Source of the DNA: Actinokineospora sp. NBRC 105648
GTDB taxonomy: Bacteria; Actinomycetota; Actinomycetes; Mycobacteriales; Pseudonocardiaceae
Direction: 5' to 3'
Assembly (NCBI RefSeq): GCF_030269645.1
Contig: NZ_BSTR01000026.1
Coordinates: 48,465 to 112,464, forward strand
Length of the DNA stretch: 64,000 nucleotides
Shown here: positions 7,979 through 16,639 of the stretch, piece after piece
How the letters are laid out: every line of letters starts with the position of its first letter
Numbering within the stretch: the first letter of the stretch is position 1
Position numbers and translations under genes: made by a program
The notes under the pieces: model-generated
Told to the model about the DNA's origin: nothing
What the model saw: only the letters and a program-made list of their open reading frames with translations
The model's database searches: none

Positions 7979-8737
7979 TCAGCCCGCGAGCGAGTACCCC
8001 CGGTCGGCGTTGAGGATCGCCGACTGCAACCGCCGCATGGTCTCCCGGGGCTCGAGCCCGAGCTCCTCCCGCAACACCCGCCGCGCGGTGTGGAACACCG
8101 CGAGCGCCTCGGCCCGCCTGCCACTGCGGTGCAGCGCCAACATGAGCTGCTCGCGGAACGCCTCGTGCAGCGGGTACTCGTCGACCCACTGCGCCAGGTC
8201 CTCGATCACCTCGCGGTGCCTGCCGGTCTCCAGCGAGCACCAGGCGATCGACTCCAGGCAGCGCAACCGAACCTCCTCGGCCCACCGCGCGAACCCACCG
8301 ACGATGAGCCCGTTGCGGATCCCGGCCAGCACCGGGCCCCGGAAGAGCCCGGCCGCCCGGCTCAGCGCCCCCAACGCCGCCAACGGGTCGGCGTCGAGCA
8401 GCACCCGCCCCTCGGCGTGCGCGGCCTGCAGCGCGGCAACGTCCACTTGCGACGGTTCAACCGCCATCACGTACCCCTGCCCGTGCGTGCGCAGCACGGC
8501 CGGGTCCACCCCGATCCCGTCGAACCGCTTGCGCAGCCGGGAAACATAGACGTGCAACGCCGCCCGCACCCGACGTGGCGGGTGCTCACCCCAGAGCTCG
8601 GTGATCAGCTCGTCGGCGGGCACCACCTGGTTGGCCCGAATCAGCAGCGTGGCCAGCAGCGCCTCGATCTTCGGTGCCGTGATCGTCATCGTGGTGTCAC
8701 CCACCACCTGCAACGGGCCCAGCAACTGATACCTCAC
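7979..8737 (-). CDS. SARP family transcriptional activator
   Basis: A 252-residue protein of the size of small SARPs. The N-terminal OmpR-like winged helix (YQLLGPLQV, then VRAALHVYVSRLRKR near residue 65) is followed by a bacterial transcriptional activation domain rich in helices (EAFREQLMLALHRSGRRAEA). SARPs bind heptameric direct repeats and switch on antibiotic pathways. The GTG start at 8737 places the conserved domain at the N-terminus; the longer ATG form adds 31 residues that look unconserved. No biosynthetic genes adjoin it here, so the target is unknown. Confidence 0.9.
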   Translation of the reverse strand: MRYQLLGPLQVVGDTTMTITAPKIEALLATLLIRANQVVPADELITELWGEHPPRRVRAALHVYVSRLRKRFDGIGVDPAVLRTHGQGYVMAVEPSQVDVAALQAAHAEGRVLLDADPLAALGALSRAAGLFRGPVLAGIRNGLIVGGFARWAEEVRLRCLESIAWCSLETGRHREVIEDLAQWVDEYPLHEAFREQLMLALHRSGRRAEALAVFHTARRVLREELGLEPRETMRRLQSAILNADRGYSLAG

Positions 8738-9208
8738 GGGTAGCCTCCGGCAGTCCGATGTGCGCCTAGCGGAACTTGATCCGCGACGATTCTGGCCGGC
8801 CCGCCCCGGGCGGCACATCAGCGGAAACACCTACGTCCACGATGTGGGTACGTACTCCCCGTGCGCCCACGATGACGCTAGGTTCCCGAGCCCCGCTAAA
8901 CCATCCCCTAACCGACTGACACCCCCCTGACCACCCAGTGGAACACCCACCGCCCCCGGTTGACCACCGCCCACTCCCCGCCCCGGCCTTTGGCCCCTGC
9001 TTCCTGCTCCTCGGTTTCCTGCCCCCACCACACAACAGCCCCCGGCTCCGCCCCCACGCAGTCTCTTCCCGGTTGAACCCAGCCACCCACCCCCGCCCCC
9101 CACCCCAGCCACCCGCCCACCCGCCCACCCACCCACCCAGCCAGTCAGCCCCCCAACCCAGGCCCCCCAACCGCACCACCCCCACAACCGCACGCGGGCA
9201 ACCGTCCT

Positions 9209-9351
9209 GCTCGATGGGGTGGTGTGGCTTTGTTTGGGGAGAAAAGAGGCGCTAGCCTGGCCCAGGCGGTGGGTATCCCTTTCCCACCCGCTCTACCCAC
9301 TGCGCCTCTTTTCTTAGGGGCCCCAAACAAAGCCACACCACCCCATCGAGC
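9209..9351 (+). repeat. Palindromic element H2, copy a (forward)
   Basis: A 143-bp near-palindrome with GCTCGATGGGG and the complementary tip, inner arms AGAAAAGAGGCGC on both sides, and the GGGGCCCCTAAG form only in the right arm. The layout is as in H1 but with almost wholly different stem sequence. Confidence 0.85.
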
Positions 9352-9380
9352 CCACCGCACAAGCCCCCGCGCCCGCGGGC

Positions 9381-9452
9381 CGCGGGAAACCCCGCGGTCG
9401 CGGAAACCCCTCGGGTCGCGGGAACCCCGGGCGTCGCGGCAACCCCGGGCGG
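9381..9452 (+). repeat. Four tandem 18-bp repeats
   Basis: Exactly four consecutive 18-mers of the form CGCGG(G/A)AACCCC..., at 9381-9398, 9399-9416, 9417-9434 and 9435-9452. They lie between the two facing H2 copies. No function is evident. Confidence 0.8.
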
Positions 9453-9473
9453 GGCGAGCGGCTGGGCAGGTGT

Positions 9474-9616
9474 GCTCGATGCGGTGGATTGGCTTTGTTC
9501 GGGGCCCCTAAGAAAAGAGGCGCCGTGGGTAGAGCGGGTGGGAAAGGGATCACCCACGCCGGAACCAGGCTAGCGCCTCTTTTCTCCCCGAACAAAGCCA
9601 ATCCACCGCATCGAGC
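9474..9616 (-). repeat. Palindromic element H2, copy b (reverse)
   Basis: A 143-bp copy facing copy a across 122 bp. Its arms use the variant GCTCGATGCGGTGGATTGGC, identical in both arms but different from copy a at several positions. Confidence 0.85.
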
Positions 9617-9911
9617 AGTTGGCACCTCGCCCCCAGTTGGATGGCACTCACCACAACCCAGCCCAGCCGGGGCCGGCCCCATCCCAGCCCACTCGGCCCA
9701 GTTCAGCCCGCTCCCATCTCAGCCAAACCTGGCCCGCCCCAGCCGAACGCTCCGCGCCGCCCGCCCACCCGCCCCGGCGCCACCCAGTCCTCCCGCACCA
9801 CCCCCATCCCAGCCAGCGCGCAGGTGATGGCTTCGCGGCGATCTCGTTGCCTGTCGGTGAAAGATCAGTTGCCCGGTCCGCGTGCCGTTGTCGGCCTGGG
9901 ACACTGGTTCC

Positions 9912-10544
9912 ATGTCCGAACTCGTCGACGACATCACGCTGGGCACGCTGTCCGTGGTGGCCAACAACGCCATGAACCGGACCCGCGACCTGGCCGCCTA
10001 CCGCCGTGCGCTGCGGATCGACCCCGTGGCCGAGCTCGGTCCGGCGGGTTGGTTGGACCTGTGTTGCGGCAGCGGGCGCGCGCTCGTCGAGGCCGCCCGG
10101 CCCGGTCGCAGGTTGGTCGGTGTGGACCTGGTCGACTTCTTCGCGCCGCGTCCGCCGGAGGTGGAGTTCCACGTCGCGGGGCTCGCCGACTGGGCTCCGG
10201 AGGCGCCGTTCGACCTGATCACCTGCGTGCACGGGTTGCACTACATCGGCGACAAGCTCGGTGTCCTGGCCCGGATCGCCCAGTGGCTCACCCCGGACGG
10301 CGTGTTCGTCGCCGACTTCGACGCCGCCGGTGTCCGGGGGCCGGACGGCCGGTCGCTGGGCAGGCACCTCACCTCCGCCCTGCTCGCGGCGGGCTTCACC
10401 TACGACGCGGGCACGAAGCGGATCTCCCGGCGCGGGTACGCCGAGGTCGAGTTCCCGTTCACCTACCTCGGCGCGGACCCGGACGCCGGCCGGAACTACA
10501 CCGGCCAGGAGGCCGTGGCCGCGCACTACGCCATCAACGGCTGA
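9912..10544 (+). CDS. Class I SAM-dependent methyltransferase
   Basis: A 210-residue single-domain methyltransferase. Motif I is LDLCCGSGRA (near residue 40), the acidic residue after strand 2 is in VGVDLVDF, and FDLITCVHGLHYIGD marks the region after motif II. No additional domain is present. The ATG at 9912 is preferred to an upstream frame that runs out of C-rich repeat DNA. The last 11 bp overlap the convergent IMPase-like gene. The substrate cannot be predicted. Confidence 0.88.
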   Translation: MSELVDDITLGTLSVVANNAMNRTRDLAAYRRALRIDPVAELGPAGWLDLCCGSGRALVEAARPGRRLVGVDLVDFFAPRPPEVEFHVAGLADWAPEAPFDLITCVHGLHYIGDKLGVLARIAQWLTPDGVFVADFDAAGVRGPDGRSLGRHLTSALLAAGFTYDAGTKRISRRGYAEVEFPFTYLGADPDAGRNYTGQEAVAAHYAING

Positions 10545-11253
10545 GCACCCGCACCACCTCCGCGTGCACCCCAGGCGCCGCCGCCAGGAAGCTGTCCTCG
10601 GTCGCGCTCCACGGTCCACCGGACACCGTCGACACCCGCGCGCCCGCCTCCCGGGCCACCAGCGCGGCGCCCGCCAGGTTCTCCGCGTCCCGGCCGAACT
10701 CCCAGAACACGTCGACCCGCCCGGCCGCGACCTCCGCCACCTGCCACGAGGTCGGGGCCAGGCCGCGCACGGCGCCCGCCGCCGCGAGCATCCCGGGCAG
10801 CGCGTGCCCGGCCGCCGCGAACGCCTCTGGTTGCTGGTCCGGCGGGAACGCCGTCGTCGCCAACGCCGCTGCCAGGGACGTCTTCGCCGACGGTGTGATC
10901 ACCCGCCCGTCCCGCCGAGCGCCCTGCCCGCGCGCGGCCGAGTAGGTCTCGCCGAGCAAGGGGGAGTGCAGGACCGCCAGTTCAGGTTCCCCGTCGCGCA
11001 CGAGCGCGACCGTCACGCACCACTGTGGAAGGCCGTGCAGGTATTGCACGGCGCCGTCCATCGGGTCGACCGTCCACTCGTCCGCCGACGGTCCCAGCGC
11101 GGTCAGTTCGTCCCGCAGGCGCGCCGAGAGCGGTTCGTCCAGTTCGGTGAACGCCGCCCACAGCCCCTCCAGGGTCACCGGCGGCGTCTCGGGTCCGCGA
11201 CGCGGGATGTCGGCGGCGACCCGTTCCACGATCTCGATCACTGAGTTCAGCAT
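10534..11253 (-). CDS. Inositol monophosphatase-like protein, atypical active site
   Basis: A 239-residue member of the inositol monophosphatase fold (Mg-dependent phosphatases of inositol phosphate, fructose 1,6-bisphosphate or PAP). The metal motif WTVDPMDGAVQYLHG matches WxxDPxDGTxNFxHG. The upstream GEE motif is not seen, and the C-terminal WDxAAG motif appears only as GRDAENLAGAALV. Two metal-binding sites are therefore degenerate, and activity or substrate may differ. It is divergent from the Lrp-type regulator and convergent with the methyltransferase. Confidence 0.78.
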   Translation of the reverse strand: MLNSVIEIVERVAADIPRRGPETPPVTLEGLWAAFTELDEPLSARLRDELTALGPSADEWTVDPMDGAVQYLHGLPQWCVTVALVRDGEPELAVLHSPLLGETYSAARGQGARRDGRVITPSAKTSLAAALATTAFPPDQQPEAFAAAGHALPGMLAAAGAVRGLAPTSWQVAEVAAGRVDVFWEFGRDAENLAGAALVAREAGARVSTVSGGPWSATEDSFLAAAPGVHAEVVRVLSR

Positions 11254-11325
11254 GCCGATAAGCCTGCCGAGCCCACCGGCGTCCTATGCTCACCATCACG
11301 CCAGGATGAGCGGAACAGGACACCC

Positions 11326-12234
11326 ATGACCGCGATGTTGTCGGAACTGGACCAGCGCGTCGCATCGGCGCTCCAGGTCGACGGCCGTGCGGGCCCGGGC
11401 CGGATCGCCGACGCGCTCGGGGTGTCCGCCCGGACCGTGGCCCGCAGCCTGACCCGTCTCGCCGGGACGGTGCGCGTCGTCCGCGTCCCGGACGCCCGAC
11501 ACGGCCTGCGCGGCGCCACGCTGCTGCGTGTGCGGGTCTTGCGCGGCCGGGTCGAGGTGCTGGCCGACGCCCTCGCCAAGCGGCCGGAGGTCCTCTTCGT
11601 CGACGTGCTCGCCGGTGGCGAGGAGATCAGCGCGGTCGCCCTGGGCGGCACCCCGCCACTGCCCACCGGCCAGGCCGTCACCGCTGTCCAGGCCCTCGCG
11701 GTCATGCACGTGTTCTCCGACGCCGCCGACTGGCGCACCGGCCTGCTCACCGCCGACGAGGTCGGCGCCCTCACCCCGCCACCGGCCACCGCCGAGCACA
11801 CCCCGGACCGGTTGGACCTGCTGATCCTCGACGCCCTCACCGACGACGCCCGCACTGGCCCAGCCGAGCTCGCCGCGGCGGTCGGGGCACCCGAGTCCAC
11901 CACCCGCCGCCGCGTCGACCGCCTCGCCGCCGCGGGCCTGGTGCGCACGTGCGTCGTGGCCGACCCGCGCGCGTTCGGGTTCCACGTGGACGCCAACGTC
12001 TGGCTGACAGTCCCACCCGGACGCCTCGACGAACTGGGCAAAGCGCTGGCGCGCAACACATCCGTGCACGGCGTCCTCGCCACGACCGGCGCGACGAACC
12101 TGATGGCCGCCGTCTTCTGCCGCGACCTGCCCGACCTCTACCGGTTCGTCACCGGCCTCACCGACGTGCCCGCCGCGGAGGTCACCGTGGTCGGCAGCGC
12201 CGTCAAACGAGCGGGAAAGCGGCACTCCCCGTGA
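11326..12234 (+). CDS. Lrp/AsnC family regulator, double-length
   Basis: A 302-residue protein that reads as two Lrp/AsnC halves in tandem. The first helix-turn-helix is around residues 20-45 (GRIADALGVSARTVARSLTR). The second is around residues 182-207 (AELAAAVGAPESTTRRRVDR). Each is followed by an alpha/beta segment like the RAM ligand-binding domain. Classical Lrp proteins are about 150 residues, so this is the duplicated actinomycete form. It is divergent from the IMPase-like gene, 72 bp away, which is the simplest candidate target. Confidence 0.88.
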   Translation: MTAMLSELDQRVASALQVDGRAGPGRIADALGVSARTVARSLTRLAGTVRVVRVPDARHGLRGATLLRVRVLRGRVEVLADALAKRPEVLFVDVLAGGEEISAVALGGTPPLPTGQAVTAVQALAVMHVFSDAADWRTGLLTADEVGALTPPPATAEHTPDRLDLLILDALTDDARTGPAELAAAVGAPESTTRRRVDRLAAAGLVRTCVVADPRAFGFHVDANVWLTVPPGRLDELGKALARNTSVHGVLATTGATNLMAAVFCRDLPDLYRFVTGLTDVPAAEVTVVGSAVKRAGKRHSP

Positions 12235-12300
12235 GCCGCGCGACGCCAATCACGTACGATCCGTCGTCCGCCATGCCAATCAGCAGAATGAGTAACCGCC

Positions 12301-12891
12301 ATGCAGGACAGCCTTGAGTCCCTCCGCGCGGACCTGACCGCGCCCGATGCCGCGTGGACGAGGCTCCCGCACGCCTACGGCACCGCGGTGGACACCCCGG
12401 CACACCTGCTGGCCCTGCTCGGCGACGACCTCGCCGCCCAGGCCGCCGCGGTGGACCACTTCGGCTCCGCGATCGTGCACCAGTCCACCATCTGGCCCTC
12501 CAGCGCCGACGCCTTCGGTTTCCTGATCAGGGTCCTGACCCTGGTCCCCCTCCCCGAACAGACCATGGTCGGCTGCCTGCACGCCCTGGCCGAGGCGGGC
12601 GAACAGGCGGGCGAGGTCGACGACACCGAACCGGTCCCCGACCTGTCCACCGAGGCCCAAGCCTGGCTGAACAGCTTCGGCTCGGCAGACGAGGCCGAAC
12701 AGGAGGAACTGTGGGAGGACTTCCTCGGCTCCGACCTCGACGACGAGGTCTACCGCTGGCAACTCATCCGCTGCGCCCGCCTGCGCCCAGCCCTCACCGA
12801 CGCACTCTCCACCGTCCGCCAGGCCACCCGCTCCCCAGAAATGGCCGAGGCCGTCGGCGCCGTCCGCTCCACCTGGGCCATCGACGGCTGA
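12301..12891 (+). CDS. Hypothetical protein, helical and acidic
   Basis: A 196-residue acidic protein with no signal peptide or membrane span. It is mostly helical, with a middle part (HFGSAIVHQSTIWPSSADAF) that looks like a helical-repeat packing segment. Actinomycete proteins of this appearance are often labelled HEAT-repeat or unknown, but I do not recognise a function. It follows the Lrp regulator by 66 bp on the same strand and is followed by H1 element c. Codon use is typical of the genome, so the reading frame is credible. Confidence 0.7.
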   Translation: MQDSLESLRADLTAPDAAWTRLPHAYGTAVDTPAHLLALLGDDLAAQAAAVDHFGSAIVHQSTIWPSSADAFGFLIRVLTLVPLPEQTMVGCLHALAEAGEQAGEVDDTEPVPDLSTEAQAWLNSFGSADEAEQEELWEDFLGSDLDDEVYRWQLIRCARLRPALTDALSTVRQATRSPEMAEAVGAVRSTWAIDG

Positions 12892-13193
12892 CCACCGACA
12901 GCCACGCCTTTAGTCCCTAATCTCTTTCAATTCTCTAGAATCTCTTAGATTTCTAAAGCCGCGCCCGCTGGTACGCAACGCCCGTTACGCCAGTGCTCGA
13001 TTGGGTGGACTGCCTTCGTGTGGGGGGAGAGCACCGCTAAACTTGACCGGTGGTGGGGATGCCCTTCACCCGCCCTTTTTTCACCACCGCGGTGCTCTAG
13101 GGGCCCCACGCGAAGGCAGTCCGGCCAATCGAGCCCCGCTCTTACTCGGGCAGCTCATACGGACGGGCGAGCACGCCGGGCGAGCACGCCGGG
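12892..13193. other. Convergent intergenic region with H1 element c
   Basis: An AT-richer stretch (12908-12957), framed by CTTTAG and CTAAAG, precedes a short AGCGG-type flank and H1 element c. No gene is seen. Confidence 0.7.
12995..13134 (+). repeat. Palindromic element H1, copy c (forward)
   Basis: A 140-bp copy. The arms share the GCTCGATTGG variant with copy b. Inner arms GAGCACCGC and GCGGTGCTC pair exactly, and GGTGGTG pairs with CACCACC in the core. It lies between convergent genes. Confidence 0.85.
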
Positions 13194-14141
13194 CTAAACG
13201 GAGAACGCATCCACCCCAGTCAGCTCACCCGACAGCGCCCACAACCGCCGAGCCTCCTCCACATCCACCGCGTACTCCTTGACCCCCACCCGTTCCCCCT
13301 CAGGCGCCAGCTCCGCGACCTCACAATCCTCGCAATAAACCCCACCCACCCCGTCCAACAGCCCGGAAGTGGCCGCCCAAACCTGGGTCGCGGCCCCCTG
13401 CTCCGGCGTCTTGAACGTCATCAACGGCGTCCCGTCGGCGTCGAACCACCCGGCGTCCAACTGCTCCTGCCGCGGGATGTGCCGGGCGAGGTTCGTCCAG
13501 ATCACCCCGGGGTGCACCGAGAACGCCCGCACCCCGCGGTCCGCCAGCCGGTCCAGCCACAGTGCGAACAAGATGTTCGCCGTCTTGGACTGCCCGTAGG
13601 CCTCCCACTTCTCATACCCGGTCGCGAAGTGCGGGTCGTCCCACCGGATCGCCGACGCGTGGTGCCCCCGCGAGGAGACCGCCACGATCCGCGCCCCCGG
13701 CGCGACCGCGGGCCACAACCGGTTCACCAGGGCGAAGTGGCCCAGGTGGTTGGTGGCGAACTGCAACTCCCACCCCGGCCCCACCCGCGTCTCCGGGCAC
13801 GCCATCACCCCCGCGCTGGCGATCACCAGGTCGATGCCGCGCCCGCTTGCCAGGAACCGCTCGGCGAACCCCCGAACGCTCTCCAGGTCGGCCAGGTCCA
13901 ACTCGTCGACCTCGACGCCGTCGATGCCCGCCAACGCCTCCTCGGCCTCCGCGCGCCTGCGCGCGGGCACGACGACCCGGGCCCCGGCCGCCGTCAGCGC
14001 CCTCGTCGTCTCGAGCCCGATCCCCGAGTAGCCCCCGGTCACGATCGCGAGCTTCCCGCTCAGGTCGATCCCGTCGAGGACCTCGGTCGCCGTGCTCGTC
14101 GCCCCGAACCCGGAGCCGATCTTCCGCTGTGCTGTGGTCAC
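13194..14141 (-). CDS. Short-chain dehydrogenase/reductase, retinol-dehydrogenase-like
   Basis: A 315-residue classical SDR. The cofactor motif is TGGYSGIG near residue 36 with Arg residues after strand 2 (VPARRR), which favours NADP. NNAG is replaced by ASAG, the catalytic Ser lies in IVAVSSRG, and YGQSK gives the YxxxK pair. The length and the long C-terminal part fit the WWOX/retinol-dehydrogenase-like group. The start is GTG 14141, only 6 bp after a predicted -10 box, so a leaderless or near-leaderless transcript is likely. Control by a MerR-type activator is suggested by the promoter at 14148-14178. Confidence 0.9.
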   Translation of the reverse strand: MTTAQRKIGSGFGATSTATEVLDGIDLSGKLAIVTGGYSGIGLETTRALTAAGARVVVPARRRAEAEEALAGIDGVEVDELDLADLESVRGFAERFLASGRGIDLVIASAGVMACPETRVGPGWELQFATNHLGHFALVNRLWPAVAPGARIVAVSSRGHHASAIRWDDPHFATGYEKWEAYGQSKTANILFALWLDRLADRGVRAFSVHPGVIWTNLARHIPRQEQLDAGWFDADGTPLMTFKTPEQGAATQVWAATSGLLDGVGGVYCEDCEVAELAPEGERVGVKEYAVDVEEARRLWALSGELTGVDAFSV

Positions 14142-14147
14142 ACCCCG

Positions 14148-14178
14148 ACGCTATGCCCTGGAGCGCGCTCCAGGGCAA
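14148..14178 (-). promoter_or_regulatory. MerR-type promoter with 24-bp palindrome
   Basis: On the minus strand TTGCCC (14173-14178) and TAGCGT (14148-14153) are 19 bp apart. The spacer lies within a perfect palindrome (14154-14177), TGCCCTGGAGCG followed by its complement. A 19-bp spacer filled by a palindrome is the hallmark of MerR-activated promoters. No merR gene is in the window. Confidence 0.65.
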
Positions 14179-14183
14179 GCCCG

Positions 14184-14948
14184 TCAGCCCGGACGCCTGC
14201 CCCACGCCGAGATGGTCACCTGTGGGATGTCGACGAACCCCGGATCGGCCAGCAGCCGGTGGAACTCCTCGAGGTCCGCCCGCGTCACCGCGCCCGTGGC
14301 CAGCAGGCCCGGCGCGACCTGGTCGATCAGCGGTCGCCACCGGTCGGCGCCCAGGTTGCCCATGCAGGCGAGCTTCCCGGCGAACCCGACCGACGTCAGC
14401 CCGGCCCCGGACAGCAGCGACGGCACGCTTCGCGACCAGGTCAGGTCCGCGCCGTGGCCGGCGTAGACCTGCTTGTACACAGCCAAGATCTTCGCCACGA
14501 CCGGGAACGGCGAGGTCTCTTCCGCCAACTGGAAGGGATCGGTCACCACCAGCCACCCACCCGGCTTGAGCCACCGCGCCGCGCGGGCGACCAGCGCGTC
14601 CCGGGACGGCAGGTGGCACAGCACGAACCGCGCGTGCACCAGGTCGAACGAGCCCGGTTCGAACCCGGGGTCGGTGATGTCGGCCTCGACCACCTCGACC
14701 CGGTCGGCGTCCAGGTGCCGCGGGTCGAGGTCGACGGCCACCACCCGACCGGCCGGGCACCGCTCGGCCAGCCAGTACGCGATCGATCCCGCCCCGGCCC
14801 CCAGCTCGAGGCACGACCAGTCCGCCCGCGGCCCCAACCCCTGGAGGATCCCCGTGCTGAAGTCGTCCACAGAGGACTGGATGGAGTCGAGCCGGGCGCG
14901 CTCGCCCGGGGTGCCGCCGCCGAGCAGGCTCTCGGCGTAGGCGCTCAC
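14184..14948 (-). CDS. SAM-dependent methyltransferase
   Basis: A 254-residue methyltransferase with motif I LELGAGAGSIAYWL near residue 47, the acidic end of strand 2 in VVAVDLDPRHL, and FDLVHARFVLCHLP as post-II. It starts at GTG 14948, overlapping the stop of the membrane-protein gene upstream (GTGA), so it belongs to the XRE - ImmA - membrane protein run. Its role there is unknown; it resembles the UbiE-like group that methylates small molecules. Confidence 0.88.
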   Translation of the reverse strand: MSAYAESLLGGGTPGERARLDSIQSSVDDFSTGILQGLGPRADWSCLELGAGAGSIAYWLAERCPAGRVVAVDLDPRHLDADRVEVVEADITDPGFEPGSFDLVHARFVLCHLPSRDALVARAARWLKPGGWLVVTDPFQLAEETSPFPVVAKILAVYKQVYAGHGADLTWSRSVPSLLSGAGLTSVGFAGKLACMGNLGADRWRPLIDQVAPGLLATGAVTRADLEEFHRLLADPGFVDIPQVTISAWGRRPG

Positions 14949-16084
14949 GCGTCCGCCCCCGCCGTGACCGCCGCCACCAGCGGTGACTGCCGGGCCGCGG
15001 CCAGCTTCTCCAGGAACGCCAGCTCACCGGACCACTGGTCCTCGGCGCCGTCGGAGGGCGGCGCCGCCGTCGCGGCCACCGGTTCGACCCCGCGCGCCTT
15101 GGCCGCCTCGGCGATCGGCAGCCAGCAGGCCGTCGTGTACGCCTCCACCCACGCCGGGTCCGGCTCGGCCGCCAGGACCTGCGCCCTGGCCCGTGCCACG
15201 GTCTCGTCGTCGACGTAGTCGCGCAGGATCAGCAGCGCGTCGCGGATCTCGATCACCCGCCGGTAGAGCCGCAGGTCCACCGAGGCGAACCGGGTGCCCG
15301 GCGTGGCCAGCCGCACGTGCGGCACGACCCCGACCAGGCTCGTCCACAACGGCCCGAGGCCGCGCAGCGCCCGCAGCGCCTTCGCCTGCCGCGCGCCCTG
15401 GGCGAGCACCGAGGCCATCATCGCCGCCACCATCAGCCACGCGGTGATCCCGATGCACAGCGGGAAGGCCGCGCCCAGCCACGGCGAGTGCGTCAGCAGG
15501 TAGCCCAGGACCACGACCGACCAGAAGATCGTCGAGGAGGTGAACCCGGCCGCCAGCAGCCGCAGGCCGACCCGCAGCGACACCGTGCTCGCCTGCCGCG
15601 CGTAGCGGGCGCACAGGATCGCGCAGGGCAGCACCGCAACCACGTGCGCGGTGCACAGCAGCCACCAGAACGGGCTGTACCAGGGGACCGCGATCGAGGT
15701 GACGCAGCCCGCCGCGGGCGAGCCGGTGTTCAGCGCGACCAGCCCGACGCAGACCAGCGCGGCGGTCCCGTACACCGGCAGCGGTCGGCGCCGGGAGATG
15801 GCCGCCAGCACGAAGTCGAGGATGAACGCGGAGCTGATCACGCCCCAGATGTTCATCGCGATCCCGCAGCTCTGCCCCAGCACGTACGTGCGGTTGAGCA
15901 CCTGGGTGATCGGGTCGAGGTAGACGGTGATCGAGGCCGCCAGGCCCGCCACCGCGATCAGCAGCCGCCGCTGCGGTCGCGAGCGCAGCGCGCCGGGGGT
16001 GCGCAGCAGCAGCGCCGCCCACAGCGCGATCGCGCCCGCGAGCACGACGGTGGAACCGAGATCGTGCAGGGACTTCGTGGTCAT
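14945..16084 (-). CDS. Multi-span membrane protein of the MAB_1171c type
   Basis: A 379-residue protein with about seven hydrophobic helices in the first 240 residues, then a soluble C-terminal part of about 140 residues with VDLRLYRRVIEIRDALLILR. This layout is that of the MAB_1171c family (DUF6545), which in actinomycetes usually sits beside an ImmA/IrrE peptidase and an XRE regulator, as here. The ATG at 16084 is 1 bp before the stop of the peptidase gene. Transport activity has been proposed for the family but the function is not established. Confidence 0.75.
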   Translation of the reverse strand: MTTKSLHDLGSTVVLAGAIALWAALLLRTPGALRSRPQRRLLIAVAGLAASITVYLDPITQVLNRTYVLGQSCGIAMNIWGVISSAFILDFVLAAISRRRPLPVYGTAALVCVGLVALNTGSPAAGCVTSIAVPWYSPFWWLLCTAHVVAVLPCAILCARYARQASTVSLRVGLRLLAAGFTSSTIFWSVVVLGYLLTHSPWLGAAFPLCIGITAWLMVAAMMASVLAQGARQAKALRALRGLGPLWTSLVGVVPHVRLATPGTRFASVDLRLYRRVIEIRDALLILRDYVDDETVARARAQVLAAEPDPAWVEAYTTACWLPIAEAAKARGVEPVAATAAPPSDGAEDQWSGELAFLEKLAAARQSPLVAAVTAGADA

Positions 16085-16085
16085 C

Positions 16086-16589
16086 TCACCTGCTCCAGAG
16101 CCCGAGTGCGGCCTCCAGCTCGCTCAGCGCCCCGGTGGAGCCGCCGGGCGCCTGGGTCTGCGCGGCGGTGCGGATCAAGCTGGCCACCAGTTCGGCCTCC
16201 TGTTCCTCGTCGGTGGAGTAGCTGGTGCGGGCCAGCAGCCTGCGCACCAGCGCGGGGGAGAGGTCGGGCAGGAAGCGGCCGAGCTCGGCGGCGATGTCGA
16301 GCGGGCCGCCGCGGTGGTCGCAGAGCATGTGCCCGATCTCGTGCAGCACGATGTGGTCGCGGTGGAACGGGGTGGTGTTCGCCTCGACGAAGATCACGTC
16401 GCGGGTGTCGAGCTGCAGCCAGGCCCCGCAGGCGTTGACGGTCAGCCCGGCGGGCAGGGTGCCGATGTCGATCGGCCTGCCGCGCCGCTCGGCGAGCCCG
16501 CGCACCAGCGCGGTCACCGAGAACGGGCGGGGCAGTGCCAGCTCGGCGACCAGTGCGCGGCACCGGCGGTAGCCGCGTCGTGTGATCAT
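16086..16589 (-). CDS. ImmA/IrrE family metallopeptidase
   Basis: A 167-residue zinc peptidase with the HExxH site in VLHEIGHMLCDH near residue 81. The rest matches ImmA/IrrE proteins, which cleave or inactivate a partner XRE repressor after a signal. The partner is encoded 50 bp upstream on the same strand. ATG 16589 is chosen; a GTG four codons earlier is possible. The downstream MAB_1171c-type protein and the methyltransferase are probably co-expressed and may be the controlled output. Confidence 0.88.
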   Translation of the reverse strand: MITRRGYRRCRALVAELALPRPFSVTALVRGLAERRGRPIDIGTLPAGLTVNACGAWLQLDTRDVIFVEANTTPFHRDHIVLHEIGHMLCDHRGGPLDIAAELGRFLPDLSPALVRRLLARTSYSTDEEQEAELVASLIRTAAQTQAPGGSTGALSELEAALGLWSR

Positions 16590-16639
16590 GTCGTAGCCGA
16601 CACCTCCGTTCGGGCATCTGCGGAACCGCGGACGGCCGA

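Larger units (their letters stand above)
8738..9911. other. Long intergenic region with two H2 elements and C-rich tracts
   Basis: No credible gene in 1.17 kb. It holds a strongly C-rich plus strand (about 8890-9190, including repeated CACC/CCCA runs), H2 element a (9209-9351), four tandem 18-mers (9381-9452), H2 element b reversed (9474-9616) and a second C-rich stretch of degenerate CCCAG repeats (about 9630-9830). Open frames here are low complexity or cross palindromes. Confidence 0.7.

Noticed and set aside
8890..9190. A gene in the C-rich region upstream of the SARP
   Set aside because: The frames are low-complexity Pro/Thr or Gly/Trp runs on opposite strands with no coding periodicity that I can trust.
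13479..15218. A 579-codon plus-strand frame
   Set aside because: It lies opposite the SDR and methyltransferase genes, which have full motif sets.
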